Notes: generated by a model not told the origin, from the letters alone. Shown: positions 43,669-51,751, numbered from the stretch's first letter. The stretch is DNA of 51,783 nucleotides from Acidobacteriota bacterium (GCA_003222635.1 QHWQ01000331.1:1-51783), one strand, 5' to 3'. Made by a program: numbers and translations.

Positions 43669-43782
43669 CTTAACCACGAAGGCCTGGCGGCAGCCACGAA
43701 GGCCGCGAAGCCTTATGTCGTTCCCGACATGCGATGGTGCGAACATCGAACCGGTCAGAACTTGACCGCACGACCTTCGTCG
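43669..43782. other. Intergenic block with CCACGAAGG-type repeats, no gene seen
   Basis: Contains AACCACGAAGGCC and CCACGAAGGCCGCGAAGCC, the same 9-bp style as 31722-31815. The rest up to the gene remnant at 43783 shows no credible coding frame on either strand. Confidence 0.5.
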
Positions 43783-43911
43783 ACAGCCAACTAAGACTGC
43801 GCGCGCGTTCTTGAACTCTTGCTCGATTTCGAAAACGGCACAACTGGCTCCGGCTCGCGCGGTTAAGACGAGCGTGATTAGACAGCCGAGAAAAGCAGCC
43901 CTTGATGTCAT
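43783..43911 (-). pseudogene. Remnant: N-terminus of a small exported protein
   Basis: From ATG at 43911 the minus strand reads MTSRAAFLGCLITLVLTARA, then GASCAVFEIEQEFKNARAVL and VG. This looks like a signal peptide followed by the cysteine-led opening of secreted proteins in which 'RAVFVGxV' is a common start. After about residue 43 the frame becomes repeat-derived (RRRSCGQ onward, translating the intergenic repeats), so only the N-terminus survives. It lies 72 bases after the PBP1A stop on the same strand. I judge it a broken gene; the alternative is a chance frame. Confidence 0.45.
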
Positions 43912-43923
43912 CGCCACTCGGTG

Positions 43924-43983
43924 CGTGCAGGTCTTCGTGAGCTTCGTGATTGGTCGCGAAGCGACCTTCGTGGTGAAACGAAC
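43924..43983. repeat. CTTCGTG repeats after the PBP1A gene
   Basis: TCTTCGTGAG, CTTCGTGATT and CTTCGTGGTG run with about 9-bp spacing, with an inner GGTCGCGAAGCGACC palindrome (43954-43968). Same family as 31722-31815 and the amidase start at 40450-40490. Confidence 0.65.
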
Positions 43984-46143
43984 CTAATTCGATGCCGGCG
44001 CGACGGCGGGGACGACGTTGGCGCCCTGCGGCTGCGTCCCGTTGATGAACGCTTCCTGGATGCCGTTGTCGAGCGTCACGAAGACGATGTTGCCCGGCGC
44101 CTCGAACTGCGGCGGGTTCTTCCGATCGGCCCGGTTGTCGATGTAGGCCTTCATGAAGTCCATCCAGATCGGCAGCGCCGCGACCGCGCCGGTCTCGTTC
44201 GACCCGAGCGGTCTCTTCTCGTCGTAGCCGACCCACACGCCAACCGTGATGTTCGGATCGAAGCCGATGAACCATGCATCGGTGTATTCGTCCATCGTGC
44301 CCGTCTTGCCCGCGAGCGGCCAATCGAGGCTCTTGGCGGCCTCCGCGGTGCCGCGCAGGACGACGCCGCGGAGCAGGTTCGTCATCACGTACGCCGTGTC
44401 CGCGCGAATCGCCTCGTGCGGCTCTGGACGGTTCTCCTCGATGACGTTCCCTTCGCGGTCGGCGATGCTGACGATGGAGTAGGGCCGCATCCGCACGCCC
44501 TGATTCGGGAAGGCGGTGTAGGCGCTCGTCATGTCCCACAGCGTTTCCTCCACCGAGCCGAGCGCGAGCGACAGGTACGGCGGCATGTTCGGCGGCAGGC
44601 CGAATCGCGCGGCGACCTTGATGACGTTGTTCGGCCCGAGCTCCGCCAGCGCTTTCACCGCGGGGACGTTGCGGGAATCCTCGAGCGCACGGCGCAGCGT
44701 GACGGGCCCTTCGTACTTGCGGTCGTAGTTGAGCGGCTCGTACGGCGGCTGATTCGGTCCCGCCTCGAGCGAAATCGGCTCATCGACGAAAATCGAGACC
44801 GGCGTGTAACCGCGATCGATCGCCGTCGTGTAGATGAACGGCTTGAACGCGGAGCCGACCTGCCGCTTCGCCTGCACCGAGCGGTTGAACTTGCTGCGCG
44901 CGAAGTCGAAGCCGCCCACCATCGCGCGGACCTGGCCGGTGCGGTTGTCGATCGCCAGCAGCGCGCCTTCGACGACCGGCTCCTGCTCGAGCGCGATGGT
45001 CTGCGGCACGCCGCCCTGGATGGTGCGGACCTCGACCTGCACCAGGTCGCCGACTTTCAGGAAGTCCGCAGCCGACGCCTTGCGCGTCCACGCCAACGCC
45101 GCCTTCGGCAGCTCGACTTCATGCGTGCCGATGCGGACGCGCGCGCCGCCGTTGCCACCTTTCGGCGCCACCGCCGTCACCAGCGCGGGCACGATGTCGC
45201 CGGCGAGAATGGGACGGCTCCACCGATCCGTGGTGAACCTTTCGAGCGAGCGCTTCTCCGCGAGGATGTTGCGGACCTTGCGGAAGCCGCTGTGCCGCTT
45301 GTCGAGCCGCCGCAGCCCGCGATCGACCGCCCGATTGGCCGCCTCCTGCAGCTCCGCATCGAGCGTCGTCTGCACTTGCAGACCGTTCTGATAGAGCGCA
45401 TCGGCGCCGTATTCCTGCTCGAGCGACTTGCGAATCTCCTCGACGAAGTAGGGCGCGACCGACGGTTCGGGGCGCGGCTGTCCCTGCAGGACGAGCGGAC
45501 GCTCCTGCGCCTCGCGCGATTCTTCCTCGGAGATGTAGTGCTCCTCGGCCATGCGCTGCAGCACGTAGTTGCGCCGCATCAGCGTCGCCTTCGGATTGAC
45601 GAACGGGCTGAGACGGCCGGGCGCCTGAATGATGCCCGCGATGACCGCCGCTTCCTCGAGCGTGAGGTCCTTCGCGGACTTGTCGAAGTAGAGATGCGAT
45701 GCCGCCTCGACGCCGTAGGCGCCGTGGCCAAGGTTGATCTGGTTGGCGTAGAGCGTGAAGATCTCGGGCTTGGTGAATCGCTTTTCGATTTGAATCGCGA
45801 CGATCCACTCCTTGATCTTCCGCTCGGGCGAGATCTCGAACTTGCCGCCGGCGAGCTGATACTGCTGCAGGAACACGTTGCGCGCCAGCTGCTGCGTGAT
45901 GGTACTCGCGCCCTGCCGCTTGCCCGTGAGGATGTCCTTGAGCACGGTGATGGCGACGCGCGTCATGCTGACGCCGAAGTGCTCGTTGAAGCCCGCATCC
46001 TCGGTCGCGATGATCGCGTTGCGCAGCACCGGCGGAATCTGGTCGTAGGTGACGACGATGCGGCGCTCCGTGGCGAACTCGCCGATCGTCTGGCCGTCGC
46101 GCGCGAGGATGCGCGTGATCGTATTCGGCCGGTAGTCGTCCAA
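43984..46143 (-). CDS. mrcA: Penicillin-binding protein 1A, N-terminal membrane anchor missing
   Basis: Bifunctional peptidoglycan synthase of 719 readable residues. The glycosyltransferase domain comes first (IIATEDAGFNEHFGVSMTRV, QGASTITQQLARNVFL, RKIKEWIVAIQIEKRFTKPE, YANQINLGHGAYGVEAASHL), then the transpeptidase with SxxK in GSAFKPFIY, SxN in EDSRNVP and KTG in AGKTGTMDEYTDAWF. Family members begin with a short cytoplasmic tail and one membrane helix before STLDDYRPNT. Here the frame upstream of the TTG at 46143 reads only DVPEIS plus unrelated residues to a stop at 46210-46212. There is no ATG or membrane segment. The 5' end seems deleted. It is divergent from dnaK. Confidence 0.88.
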   Translation of the reverse strand: MDDYRPNTITRILARDGQTIGEFATERRIVVTYDQIPPVLRNAIIATEDAGFNEHFGVSMTRVAITVLKDILTGKRQGASTITQQLARNVFLQQYQLAGGKFEISPERKIKEWIVAIQIEKRFTKPEIFTLYANQINLGHGAYGVEAASHLYFDKSAKDLTLEEAAVIAGIIQAPGRLSPFVNPKATLMRRNYVLQRMAEEHYISEEESREAQERPLVLQGQPRPEPSVAPYFVEEIRKSLEQEYGADALYQNGLQVQTTLDAELQEAANRAVDRGLRRLDKRHSGFRKVRNILAEKRSLERFTTDRWSRPILAGDIVPALVTAVAPKGGNGGARVRIGTHEVELPKAALAWTRKASAADFLKVGDLVQVEVRTIQGGVPQTIALEQEPVVEGALLAIDNRTGQVRAMVGGFDFARSKFNRSVQAKRQVGSAFKPFIYTTAIDRGYTPVSIFVDEPISLEAGPNQPPYEPLNYDRKYEGPVTLRRALEDSRNVPAVKALAELGPNNVIKVAARFGLPPNMPPYLSLALGSVEETLWDMTSAYTAFPNQGVRMRPYSIVSIADREGNVIEENRPEPHEAIRADTAYVMTNLLRGVVLRGTAEAAKSLDWPLAGKTGTMDEYTDAWFIGFDPNITVGVWVGYDEKRPLGSNETGAVAALPIWMDFMKAYIDNRADRKNPPQFEAPGNIVFVTLDNGIQEAFINGTQPQGANVVPAVAPASN

Positions 46144-46231
46144 CGTGCTGATTTCGGGAACATCGCCGGCGGATCTTGCGGTTCCACTAACCGCAGTATA
46201 ACGGACGGTTTAGCGGCACGCGCACGCCAAG

Positions 46232-46261
46232 ATTGACTGTGTTTCACTCAGATTTGATAAT
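46232..46261 (+). promoter_or_regulatory. dnaK promoter with overlapping HAIR-like HspR operator
   Basis: TTGACT (46233-46238), a 17-base spacer and GATAAT (46256-46261) make a near-consensus sigma70 promoter, placing the transcript start near 46268. Overlapping the -35, ATTGACT-N7-ACTCAGA (46232-46252) matches the HspR operator HAIR (CTTGAGT-N7-ACTCAAG) at 10 of 14 positions with exact spacing. As hspR is the third gene of this operon, autorepression relieved by heat, with DnaK as corepressor, is the expected circuit. I see no CIRCE element. Confidence 0.6.
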
Positions 46262-46300
46262 AAGAACGGCCTAAACTCTTGGGCTGCGAGGACTCGACGA

Positions 46301-48244
46301 ATGAGCAAAATCATCGGCATCGACCTGGGCACCACCAATTCCGTAGTCGCTGTGATGGAAGGCGGCGAACCCGTCGTCATCACCAATCCAGAGGGAAGCC
46401 GGCTCACGCCTTCGGTGGTGGCGTTCACCAAGACGGGCGAGCGGCTCGTCGGTCAGGTGGCCAAGCGCCAGGCGGTGACCAATCCGGAGAACACGGTCTT
46501 CTCGATCAAGCGCTTCATGGGACGACGGTTCGATGAAGTGAGCGAGGAGATGAAGATGGTGCCGTACACGGTGACGGCAGCCGGCAACGACGTCCGCGTC
46601 AAGGCGCTCGACAAGGAATATGCGCCGCCCGAGATCTCTGCGATGATCCTGCAGAAGCTGAAGCAGGCGGCGGAGGAATATCTCGGCTCCGCCGTCACGA
46701 AGGCCGTCATCACCGTTCCCGCCTACTTCAACGACGCGCAGCGCCAGGCGACCAAGGAAGCCGGGAAGATCGCCGGCCTCGAGGTGATGCGCATCGTCAA
46801 CGAGCCGACGGCCGCCGCGCTCGCCTACGGCCTCGACAAGAAGAAGGACGAGACGATTGCCGTCTACGACTTCGGCGGCGGCACGTTCGATATCTCGATC
46901 CTCGAGGTCGGCGAGGGGGTCGTCGAGGTGAAAGCCACCAACGGCGACACGCATCTTGGCGGCGACAACCTCGATCAGCGCGTCATCGACTGGATCATCG
47001 CGGAGTTCAAGAAGAGCGACGGCATCGATCTGAGCAAGGACCGGATGGCGCTGCAGCGCCTGAGGGAAGCGGCGGAGAAGGCCAAGATGGAACTCTCGAC
47101 CGTGATGGAGAGTGACATCAACCTGCCGTTCATCACCGCGGACGCGAGCGGTCCCAAGCACATGCAGATGAAGCTGACGCGCGCGAAGTTCGAGCAGCTC
47201 GTCGAAGACCTGCTGCAGAAAACCGTCGGTCCCACCAAGCAGGCGCTTGCGGATGCGGGTCTCGACCCGTCGAAGATCGACGAGGTCGTGCTCGTCGGCG
47301 GCTCGACGCGCATCCCGCGCGTCCAGCAGATCGTCAAGGACCTGTTCAGCAAGGATCCGCACAAGGGCGTCAACCCCGACGAAGTCGTGGCCGTCGGTGC
47401 CGCCATTCAGGCGGGCGTGCTCGCGGGCGAGGTCAAGGATCTGCTCCTCCTCGACGTGACGCCGCTCTCGCTCGGCATCGAAACCCTCGGCGGGGTCATG
47501 ACGACGCTGATTCCGAGGAACACGACGATCCCGACGCGGAAGAGCGAGACGTTCTCGACGGCGGCGGACAGCCAGACGAGCGTCGAAGTGCACGTGCTGC
47601 AGGGCGAGCGTCCGCTGGCGCGCGACAACCGGACGCTCGGCCGCTTCCAGTTGATCGGCCTTCCCCCCGCCCCGCGCGGCGTTCCGCAAATCGAAGTCAC
47701 CTTCGATATCGATGCGAACGGCATCGTCAACGTGTCGGCGAAGGATCTCGGCACCGGCAAGGAACAGAAGATCACCATCACCGCGTCGAGCGGCCTCAGC
47801 AAGGAAGAGGTCGAGCGGATGATGAAGGACGCCGAATCGCACGGCGAAGAGGACAAGCGCCGGAAGGAAGAGATCGAGGCTCGCAACAAGGCCGACCAGG
47901 CGGTGTACGGCGCCGAGAAGATGCTGCAGGACATGGGGTCGAAGCTGACGAGCAGCGACAAGGCCGCTGTCGAAACCGCCATCGAGCAGCTGAAGAGTGC
48001 GATCACGCAGAACGACACCGCGGCGATGAACCGCGCAATGGAGGCGCTGACGACGGCGCAGCATCGCGCCGCCGAGGCGCTCTACAAGAACGCGGGCGCA
48101 TCGACGGGCGCGGGTGCCGAAGGTGCAGGGGGTGCAGCGGGTTCGGCGGGGTCAGCCGGTCCAGCGGGTGCTGGTGCCCAGGGTTCTGGGGCAGCGCAGG
48201 GAGACGTGATCGACGCGGAAGTTGTAGATGAGGAGAAGAAGTAG
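46301..48244 (+). CDS. dnaK: Chaperone DnaK (Hsp70)
   Basis: Hsp70 of 647 residues. The ATPase domain (1-385) has [60 protein letters not shown] and [20 protein letters not shown]. The linker [19 protein letters not shown] is followed by the substrate-binding domain and helical lid. The C-terminal tail (about 606-633) is low-complexity Gly/Ala/Ser/Pro, written in 9-bp repeat units, then ends with [13 protein letters not shown], the DnaK-type acidic tail. GAGGA at 46288-46292 precedes the ATG. No grpE is seen in the window. Confidence 0.98.
   Translation: MSKIIGIDLGTTNSVVAVMEGGEPVVITNPEGSRLTPSVVAFTKTGERLVGQVAKRQAVTNPENTVFSIKRFMGRRFDEVSEEMKMVPYTVTAAGNDVRVKALDKEYAPPEISAMILQKLKQAAEEYLGSAVTKAVITVPAYFNDAQRQATKEAGKIAGLEVMRIVNEPTAAALAYGLDKKKDETIAVYDFGGGTFDISILEVGEGVVEVKATNGDTHLGGDNLDQRVIDWIIAEFKKSDGIDLSKDRMALQRLREAAEKAKMELSTVMESDINLPFITADASGPKHMQMKLTRAKFEQLVEDLLQKTVGPTKQALADAGLDPSKIDEVVLVGGSTRIPRVQQIVKDLFSKDPHKGVNPDEVVAVGAAIQAGVLAGEVKDLLLLDVTPLSLGIETLGGVMTTLIPRNTTIPTRKSETFSTAADSQTSVEVHVLQGERPLARDNRTLGRFQLIGLPPAPRGVPQIEVTFDIDANGIVNVSAKDLGTGKEQKITITASSGLSKEEVERMMKDAESHGEEDKRRKEEIEARNKADQAVYGAEKMLQDMGSKLTSSDKAAVETAIEQLKSAITQNDTAAMNRAMEALTTAQHRAAEALYKNAGASTGAGAEGAGGAAGSAGSAGPAGAGAQGSGAAQGDVIDAEVVDEEKK
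48119..48203 (+). repeat. 9-bp repeats encoding the DnaK C-terminal linker
   Basis: Units of the type GGTGCAGGG, GGTGCAGCG, GGTTCGGCG, GGGTCAGCC, GGTCCAGCG run in frame and encode GlyAlaGly, GlyAlaAla, GlySerAla and similar triplets. They resemble the intergenic GGTTCAGAG units at 43611-43648, suggesting that the linker grew from the same repeat style. Confidence 0.6.
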
Positions 48245-48247
48245 GCA

Positions 48248-49330
48248 TTGGATTTTTACGTCATCCTCGGCCTCGAGCAGGGCGCGACGGAGTCGGAGAT
48301 CAAGCGCGCCTACCGGCGCCTCGCCCGGCGGTATCACCCGGATATCAATCCGGGCGACCGGACGGCGGAAGCGCGCTTCCGCCAGATTCTCGAGGCCTAC
48401 GAGACGTTGATCGATCCCGAGCGGCGCTCGAAGTACGACGCGGGGTCGCCCATGGGCGGAGGCGGTCAGCGCCGCACGACGGGCTTCGAAGGGTTCGACT
48501 TCTCGGGGCGCGGCGCCGATGCCGCGGCGACATTTGGCGACCTGTTTGCGGAAGTCTTCACGTCGCGTGGCGAGCAGGGGCCGGCCGAGGAGCGCGGCGC
48601 CGACCTTCATCACAACCTCGCCCTGTCCTTCGAGGAAGCGTTCAACGGGACGCAGCGCACGGTGACCGTGACGCGCCGCGAGACGTGCCGCACGTGCGAG
48701 GGCACGGGCGTGACGCGCGTCAGCACCGGCGCCTGCCTTGTGTGCCAGGGTGCGGGCTCCGTGCGCACCGTTCGCGGGCACATGGTGTTCACGCGCAGTT
48801 GCCCGGGATGCGGCGGATCGGGGCAGCAGCGGCCGCGCGCCTGCGAGCCGTGCGCCGGCGCGGGACAAGTCACGCGCGCCGAAGCCGTGCACGTCCGCAT
48901 TCCCGCCGGCATCGCGGAGGGCGAACGCGTGCGTGTCCCGGGCAAGGGCAACGCGGGGCTGCGTGGCGGCGAGGCGGGCGACTTGTACATCACAGTGCAG
49001 GTCGCGTCGCATCCGCTCTACCGCCGCGAGGGCGACGATCTGTTCATGACCGTGCCGATCGCCATCCACGAGGCGGCGCTCGGCGCGCGCATCGACGTGC
49101 CGACGCCCGACGGCGGCGCCAAGGTGCGCGTCCCGCCCGGCACGCAGTCGGGTCAGCGGTTCCGGCTGCGGGAACGCGGCGCGTCTTCGACGCGCGATGG
49201 CCGCCGCGGCGATCTGGTCGTCGAAGTGAAGCTGGTGCTGCCGAAGCTGCTCGACGAGCGATCGAAGGAGCTGCTGCGCGAGTTCGGCCGCATCAACGGC
49301 GAAAACGTCAGGGAGTCGTTCGGCGAGTAG
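48248..49330 (+). CDS. dnaJ: Chaperone DnaJ (Hsp40)
   Basis: Co-chaperone of 360 residues that stimulates DnaK ATPase. The J domain (1-65) contains the HPD motif in RRYHPDINPGD. A Gly/Phe-poor linker includes GGGGQRRTTGFEGFDFSGRG. The zinc domain has four CxxCxGxG motifs (CRTCEGTG, CLVCQGAG, CPGCGGSG, CEPCAGAG). The C-terminal substrate-binding part includes VRIPAGIAEGERVRVPGKGN and RVPPGTQSGQRFRLRERGAS. It starts at TTG three bases after dnaK and is clearly in the same transcript. All key residues are present. Confidence 0.93.
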   Translation: MDFYVILGLEQGATESEIKRAYRRLARRYHPDINPGDRTAEARFRQILEAYETLIDPERRSKYDAGSPMGGGGQRRTTGFEGFDFSGRGADAAATFGDLFAEVFTSRGEQGPAEERGADLHHNLALSFEEAFNGTQRTVTVTRRETCRTCEGTGVTRVSTGACLVCQGAGSVRTVRGHMVFTRSCPGCGGSGQQRPRACEPCAGAGQVTRAEAVHVRIPAGIAEGERVRVPGKGNAGLRGGEAGDLYITVQVASHPLYRREGDDLFMTVPIAIHEAALGARIDVPTPDGGAKVRVPPGTQSGQRFRLRERGASSTRDGRRGDLVVEVKLVLPKLLDERSKELLREFGRINGENVRESFGE

Positions 49331-49334
49331 GGCG

Positions 49335-49775
49335 ATGGCGAAGCGGGCTGGCGGCAAGGCGTATTACATGATCAGCGCGGTGTCGCAGAAGTACAACATC
49401 CATCCGCAGACGCTGCGCCTCTACGAGCGCGAGGGGCTGCTCAAGCCGTCGCGCACCGAAGGCAACACGCGCCTCTATTCGGAAGAAGATCTCGAGCAGC
49501 TCGAAACCATCCTCACGCTGACGCGCGATCTCGGCGTCAACCTCGCCGGCGTCGAGATCATTCTCAACATGCGCCGCAAGATCGAGCAGATGCAGGGCGA
49601 GGTGAACGAATTCATGGATTACGTGAAGCGCGAGCTCGCGCGCGGCATCGACGACTGGGAGCAGCGTCTCGGCACCGCGCTCGTCAAGTCGTCGCCGACG
49701 GATCTCGTACGTCGCACCCCGCCCGTTCAGGCTGACGCCCAAACAGAAAAACCAAAGATCAAAAACACAAAGTAG
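49335..49775 (+). CDS. hspR: MerR-family heat-shock repressor HspR
   Basis: Regulator of 146 residues. A MerR-type helix-turn-helix starts the protein (YYMISAVSQKYNIHPQTLRL, YEREGLLKPSRTEGNTRLYS), followed by a coiled-coil-like segment (ILNMRRKIEQMQGEVNEFMD). The HPQTLRxYEREGLL signature and its place directly after dnaJ identify HspR rather than another MerR protein. In actinobacteria HspR represses the dnaK operon at HAIR sites using DnaK as corepressor; a HAIR-like site lies upstream of dnaK here. It starts four bases after the dnaJ stop. Confidence 0.92.
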   Translation: MAKRAGGKAYYMISAVSQKYNIHPQTLRLYEREGLLKPSRTEGNTRLYSEEDLEQLETILTLTRDLGVNLAGVEIILNMRRKIEQMQGEVNEFMDYVKRELARGIDDWEQRLGTALVKSSPTDLVRRTPPVQADAQTEKPKIKNTK

Positions 49776-49787
49776 TACCATGCGCTC

Positions 49788-50117
49788 GTGGCGTGTGCGA
49801 TCTGCGATGACACGGGATGGAAGACGATCGAGGTTGACGGTGTCTCGCGGGTCACGCGCTGCGACTGCTGGCATCAACGCAGCTTCGAGTCGCTGCTGAA
49901 GAGCGCGCGCATCCCGCGCCGCTACACGCACTGCGAGCTCTCCAACTTCGAGGCGCACACCGACAGCCAGCGCGACGCGCTGCGCCGCGCCACGCGCCTG
50001 GTCGATCAGTTTCCCGTCGTCGACAAGGGGCTGCTGTTCTTCGGCGACAACGGCGTTGGCAAGACACATCTCGCCGTCGCCCTGATGAAGGAAGCGATCC
50101 GCCGCAAGGGCGCGCGT
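49788..50117 (+). pseudogene. DnaC/IstB-like AAA+ ATPase, N-terminal fragment (broken at about 50115)
   Basis: The frame begins at GTG with a zinc-binding N-terminus (CAICDDTGWKTIEVDGVSRV, CDCWHQ) and RIPRRYTHCELSNFEAHTDS, then the Walker A motif in LLFFGDNGVGKTHLAVALMK. After AIRRKGAR the family usually has about 30 residues (the DVRDLL-type segment) before LEADLLVLDD. They are missing, and the sequence jumps to the Walker B segment in another frame at 50116. Unaltered, this frame runs on with an arginine-rich tail to 50393. The start lies 12 bases after hspR. Confidence 0.83.
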
Positions 50118-50550
50118 GCTCGAGGCCGATCTGCTCGTTCTCGACGACATCGGCGCCGAAAAGAAGTCGGAATGGGTCGAGGAAACGCTCGGTCTCGTCG
50201 TCAACACGCGCTACAGCGAGCGGCGCGTCACCGTCTTCACGACCAATCTCACGGATTCGGAGAACACCGAACCGCATTCCATCGCGCTGCAGCTCGGGCT
50301 GCGCATCCGCTCGCGGCTGAAGGAGATGTGCGACTGGGTGCGCATCGACGGCCCCGATACGCGCGAGGTCGGCCCGCATCCGACCGAGGGTGACATCGCG
50401 CGCTGGCAGGACTCCTCGCCGGCCTCGCCGAAGAATCGCGGTCGCGCCGCGCTTCCCGTCAAAACGACCGGTCAGGCGCGGGCGCAGTTGAAACCGCGGG
50501 ATGGCAAGGCCGATCTCAAATGGCCAGGAGGCCGCGCGGGGTCCCAGTAG
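50116..50550 (+). pseudogene. DnaC/IstB-like AAA+ ATPase, C-terminal fragment
   Basis: From VLEADLLVLDDIGAEKKSEW the second frame gives Walker B (LVLDDIG), sensor I (RRVTVFTTNLTDSE) and the arginine-finger region (LRIRSRLKEMCDWVRIDGPD), then a basic Pro/Lys-rich tail. It is complete to the stop at 50550 and belongs with 49788-50115. The intact gene would load a helicase or act as a chaperone-like ATPase; its place after dnaK-dnaJ-hspR is of interest. Confidence 0.82.
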
Positions 50551-50586
50551 GGCGGGTGAGGCGGGCAGGGCTGGTGGGGCGGGTAA
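50551..50586. repeat. GGGCGGGTG-type 9-bp tandem units
   Basis: GGGCGGGTG, AGGCGGGCA, GGGCTGGTG, GGGCGGGTA follow each other in the gap before hemW. The same unit type forms the hairpin at 3422-3453. Confidence 0.65.
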
Positions 50587-50596
50587 ACTGGCTCCA

Positions 50597-51751
50597 GTGC
50601 TCGGGCTCTACGTCCATATTCCCTTCTGCTCTGCGATCTGCAACTACTGCAACTTCAACCGAGGTCTGTTCGACGCGGATTTGAAGGAGCGGTATGTCGC
50701 CGCGCTGCTGCGCGAGATTGCGACGAGCCCCTCGACTTCGCTCGGGGCAGGCGGCGCCGCGGCCGACACGATCTACTTTGGCGGCGGGACGCCGTCGCTG
50801 CTCGAGCCGTGGGAGATTGGCGCGCTCATTCACGCCTGCAGGCATGCGTTCGCGGTGACGAACGATGCCGAGATCACGATGGAGGCCAATCCGGAGACCG
50901 TGACGCCCGAGCGGCTCGCCGGCTTCCGCGAGGCGGGCGTCAACCGTCTCAGCTACGGCGTCCAGTCATTCAGGGACGATGAACTGCAGCGTCTCAGCCG
51001 GCTGCATTCCGCGTCCCGTGCCGCGGACGCGTTCGCGATGGCGCGCGCCGCCGGCTTCGACAACGTCTCGCTCGACCTGATGATGTGGCTGCCGCAGCAG
51101 ACGATCGCGCAGTGGCTCGAATCGGTGGACGCGCTCATCGCGCTCGGACCCGATCACGCCTCGCTCTACATCCTCGAGCTCTATCCGAACGCGCCGCTGC
51201 GCGACGCGATGGCGCGCTCGCAGTGGTCGCTGGCGCCGGACGATGATGCGGCGGAGATGTATCTGCAGGCGATGGCGCGTCTCGATGCGGCCGGCTACGA
51301 GCAGTACGAGATCTCGAACGTCGCGCGCCCCGGACGCGCGTCGCGCCACAACCTCAAATACTGGAGCGACGGCGAGTGGCTTGGCTTCGGCTGCGGCGCG
51401 CACTCGACCCGCCGAGGTGTCCGCTGGAAGAATGTGTCGTCAACGACGGAGTACATCGCCGCTGTCGCGTCGGGAGGTCAACTCGCCGCCGAACGGCGCG
51501 TCCTGACCGATCGCGAGGCGCTCGAAGAGGCGCTCTTTACCGGCTTGCGGCTCACGCGCGGCATCGACGTCCATACCGTAAATGCCCGATATACGACGGA
51601 CGTGTGGGGGATTTACGGTGATGGTCTGGAGCGGTTCCGCGAGGCCGGCCTGTTGATCTATGATGGGCGCCTTTTGCGGCTCTCCAGGGCAGGAATGCTT
51701 CTTGCCAACGAGATCATGTCCGAGTTTGTCAGTTCACCTGTGGTAGATTAA
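50597..51751 (+). CDS. hemW: Radical SAM coproporphyrinogen-III oxidase-like protein HemW
   Basis: Radical SAM protein of 384 residues. LGLYVHIPFCSAICNYCNFN carries the CxxxCxxC cluster that binds the 4Fe-4S centre. TIYFGGGTPSLLEP, EITMEANPETVTPERL, GVNRLSYGVQSF and DLMMWLPQQT follow, and the HemN_C part has ALFTGLRLTRGIDV. HemW family members bind and probably insert haem rather than oxidise coproporphyrinogen. I choose GTG at 50597 because homologues begin at LGLYVHIPFC; an ATG at 50501 would overlap the ATPase gene. Residues PSTSLGAG (50727-50750) come from a palindromic repeat inserted in frame. Confidence 0.93.
   Translation: MLGLYVHIPFCSAICNYCNFNRGLFDADLKERYVAALLREIATSPSTSLGAGGAAADTIYFGGGTPSLLEPWEIGALIHACRHAFAVTNDAEITMEANPETVTPERLAGFREAGVNRLSYGVQSFRDDELQRLSRLHSASRAADAFAMARAAGFDNVSLDLMMWLPQQTIAQWLESVDALIALGPDHASLYILELYPNAPLRDAMARSQWSLAPDDDAAEMYLQAMARLDAAGYEQYEISNVARPGRASRHNLKYWSDGEWLGFGCGAHSTRRGVRWKNVSSTTEYIAAVASGGQLAAERRVLTDREALEEALFTGLRLTRGIDVHTVNARYTTDVWGIYGDGLERFREAGLLIYDGRLLRLSRAGMLLANEIMSEFVSSPVVD
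50726..50751. repeat. CTTCGCTCGGGG-type palindromic element inside hemW
   Basis: GCCCC (50727-50731) and GGGGC (50744-50748) bracket TCGACTTCGCTC. This is the well-known environmental repeat whose reverse translation gives peptides like CPERSRG. Its in-frame reading here is SPSTSLGAGG, which homologues lack between the EI and ADTIYFGGG segments. Confidence 0.75.

Noticed and set aside
31722..43983. An insertion sequence or transposon explaining the repeats
   Set aside because: No transposase frame, no longer terminal inverted repeats and no target-site duplication are visible near the repeat blocks.
43921..46236. A 771-codon + strand open frame antisense to PBP1A
   Set aside because: Low-complexity Arg/Asp/Val text without domains; the PBP1A gene on the other strand has all catalytic motifs.
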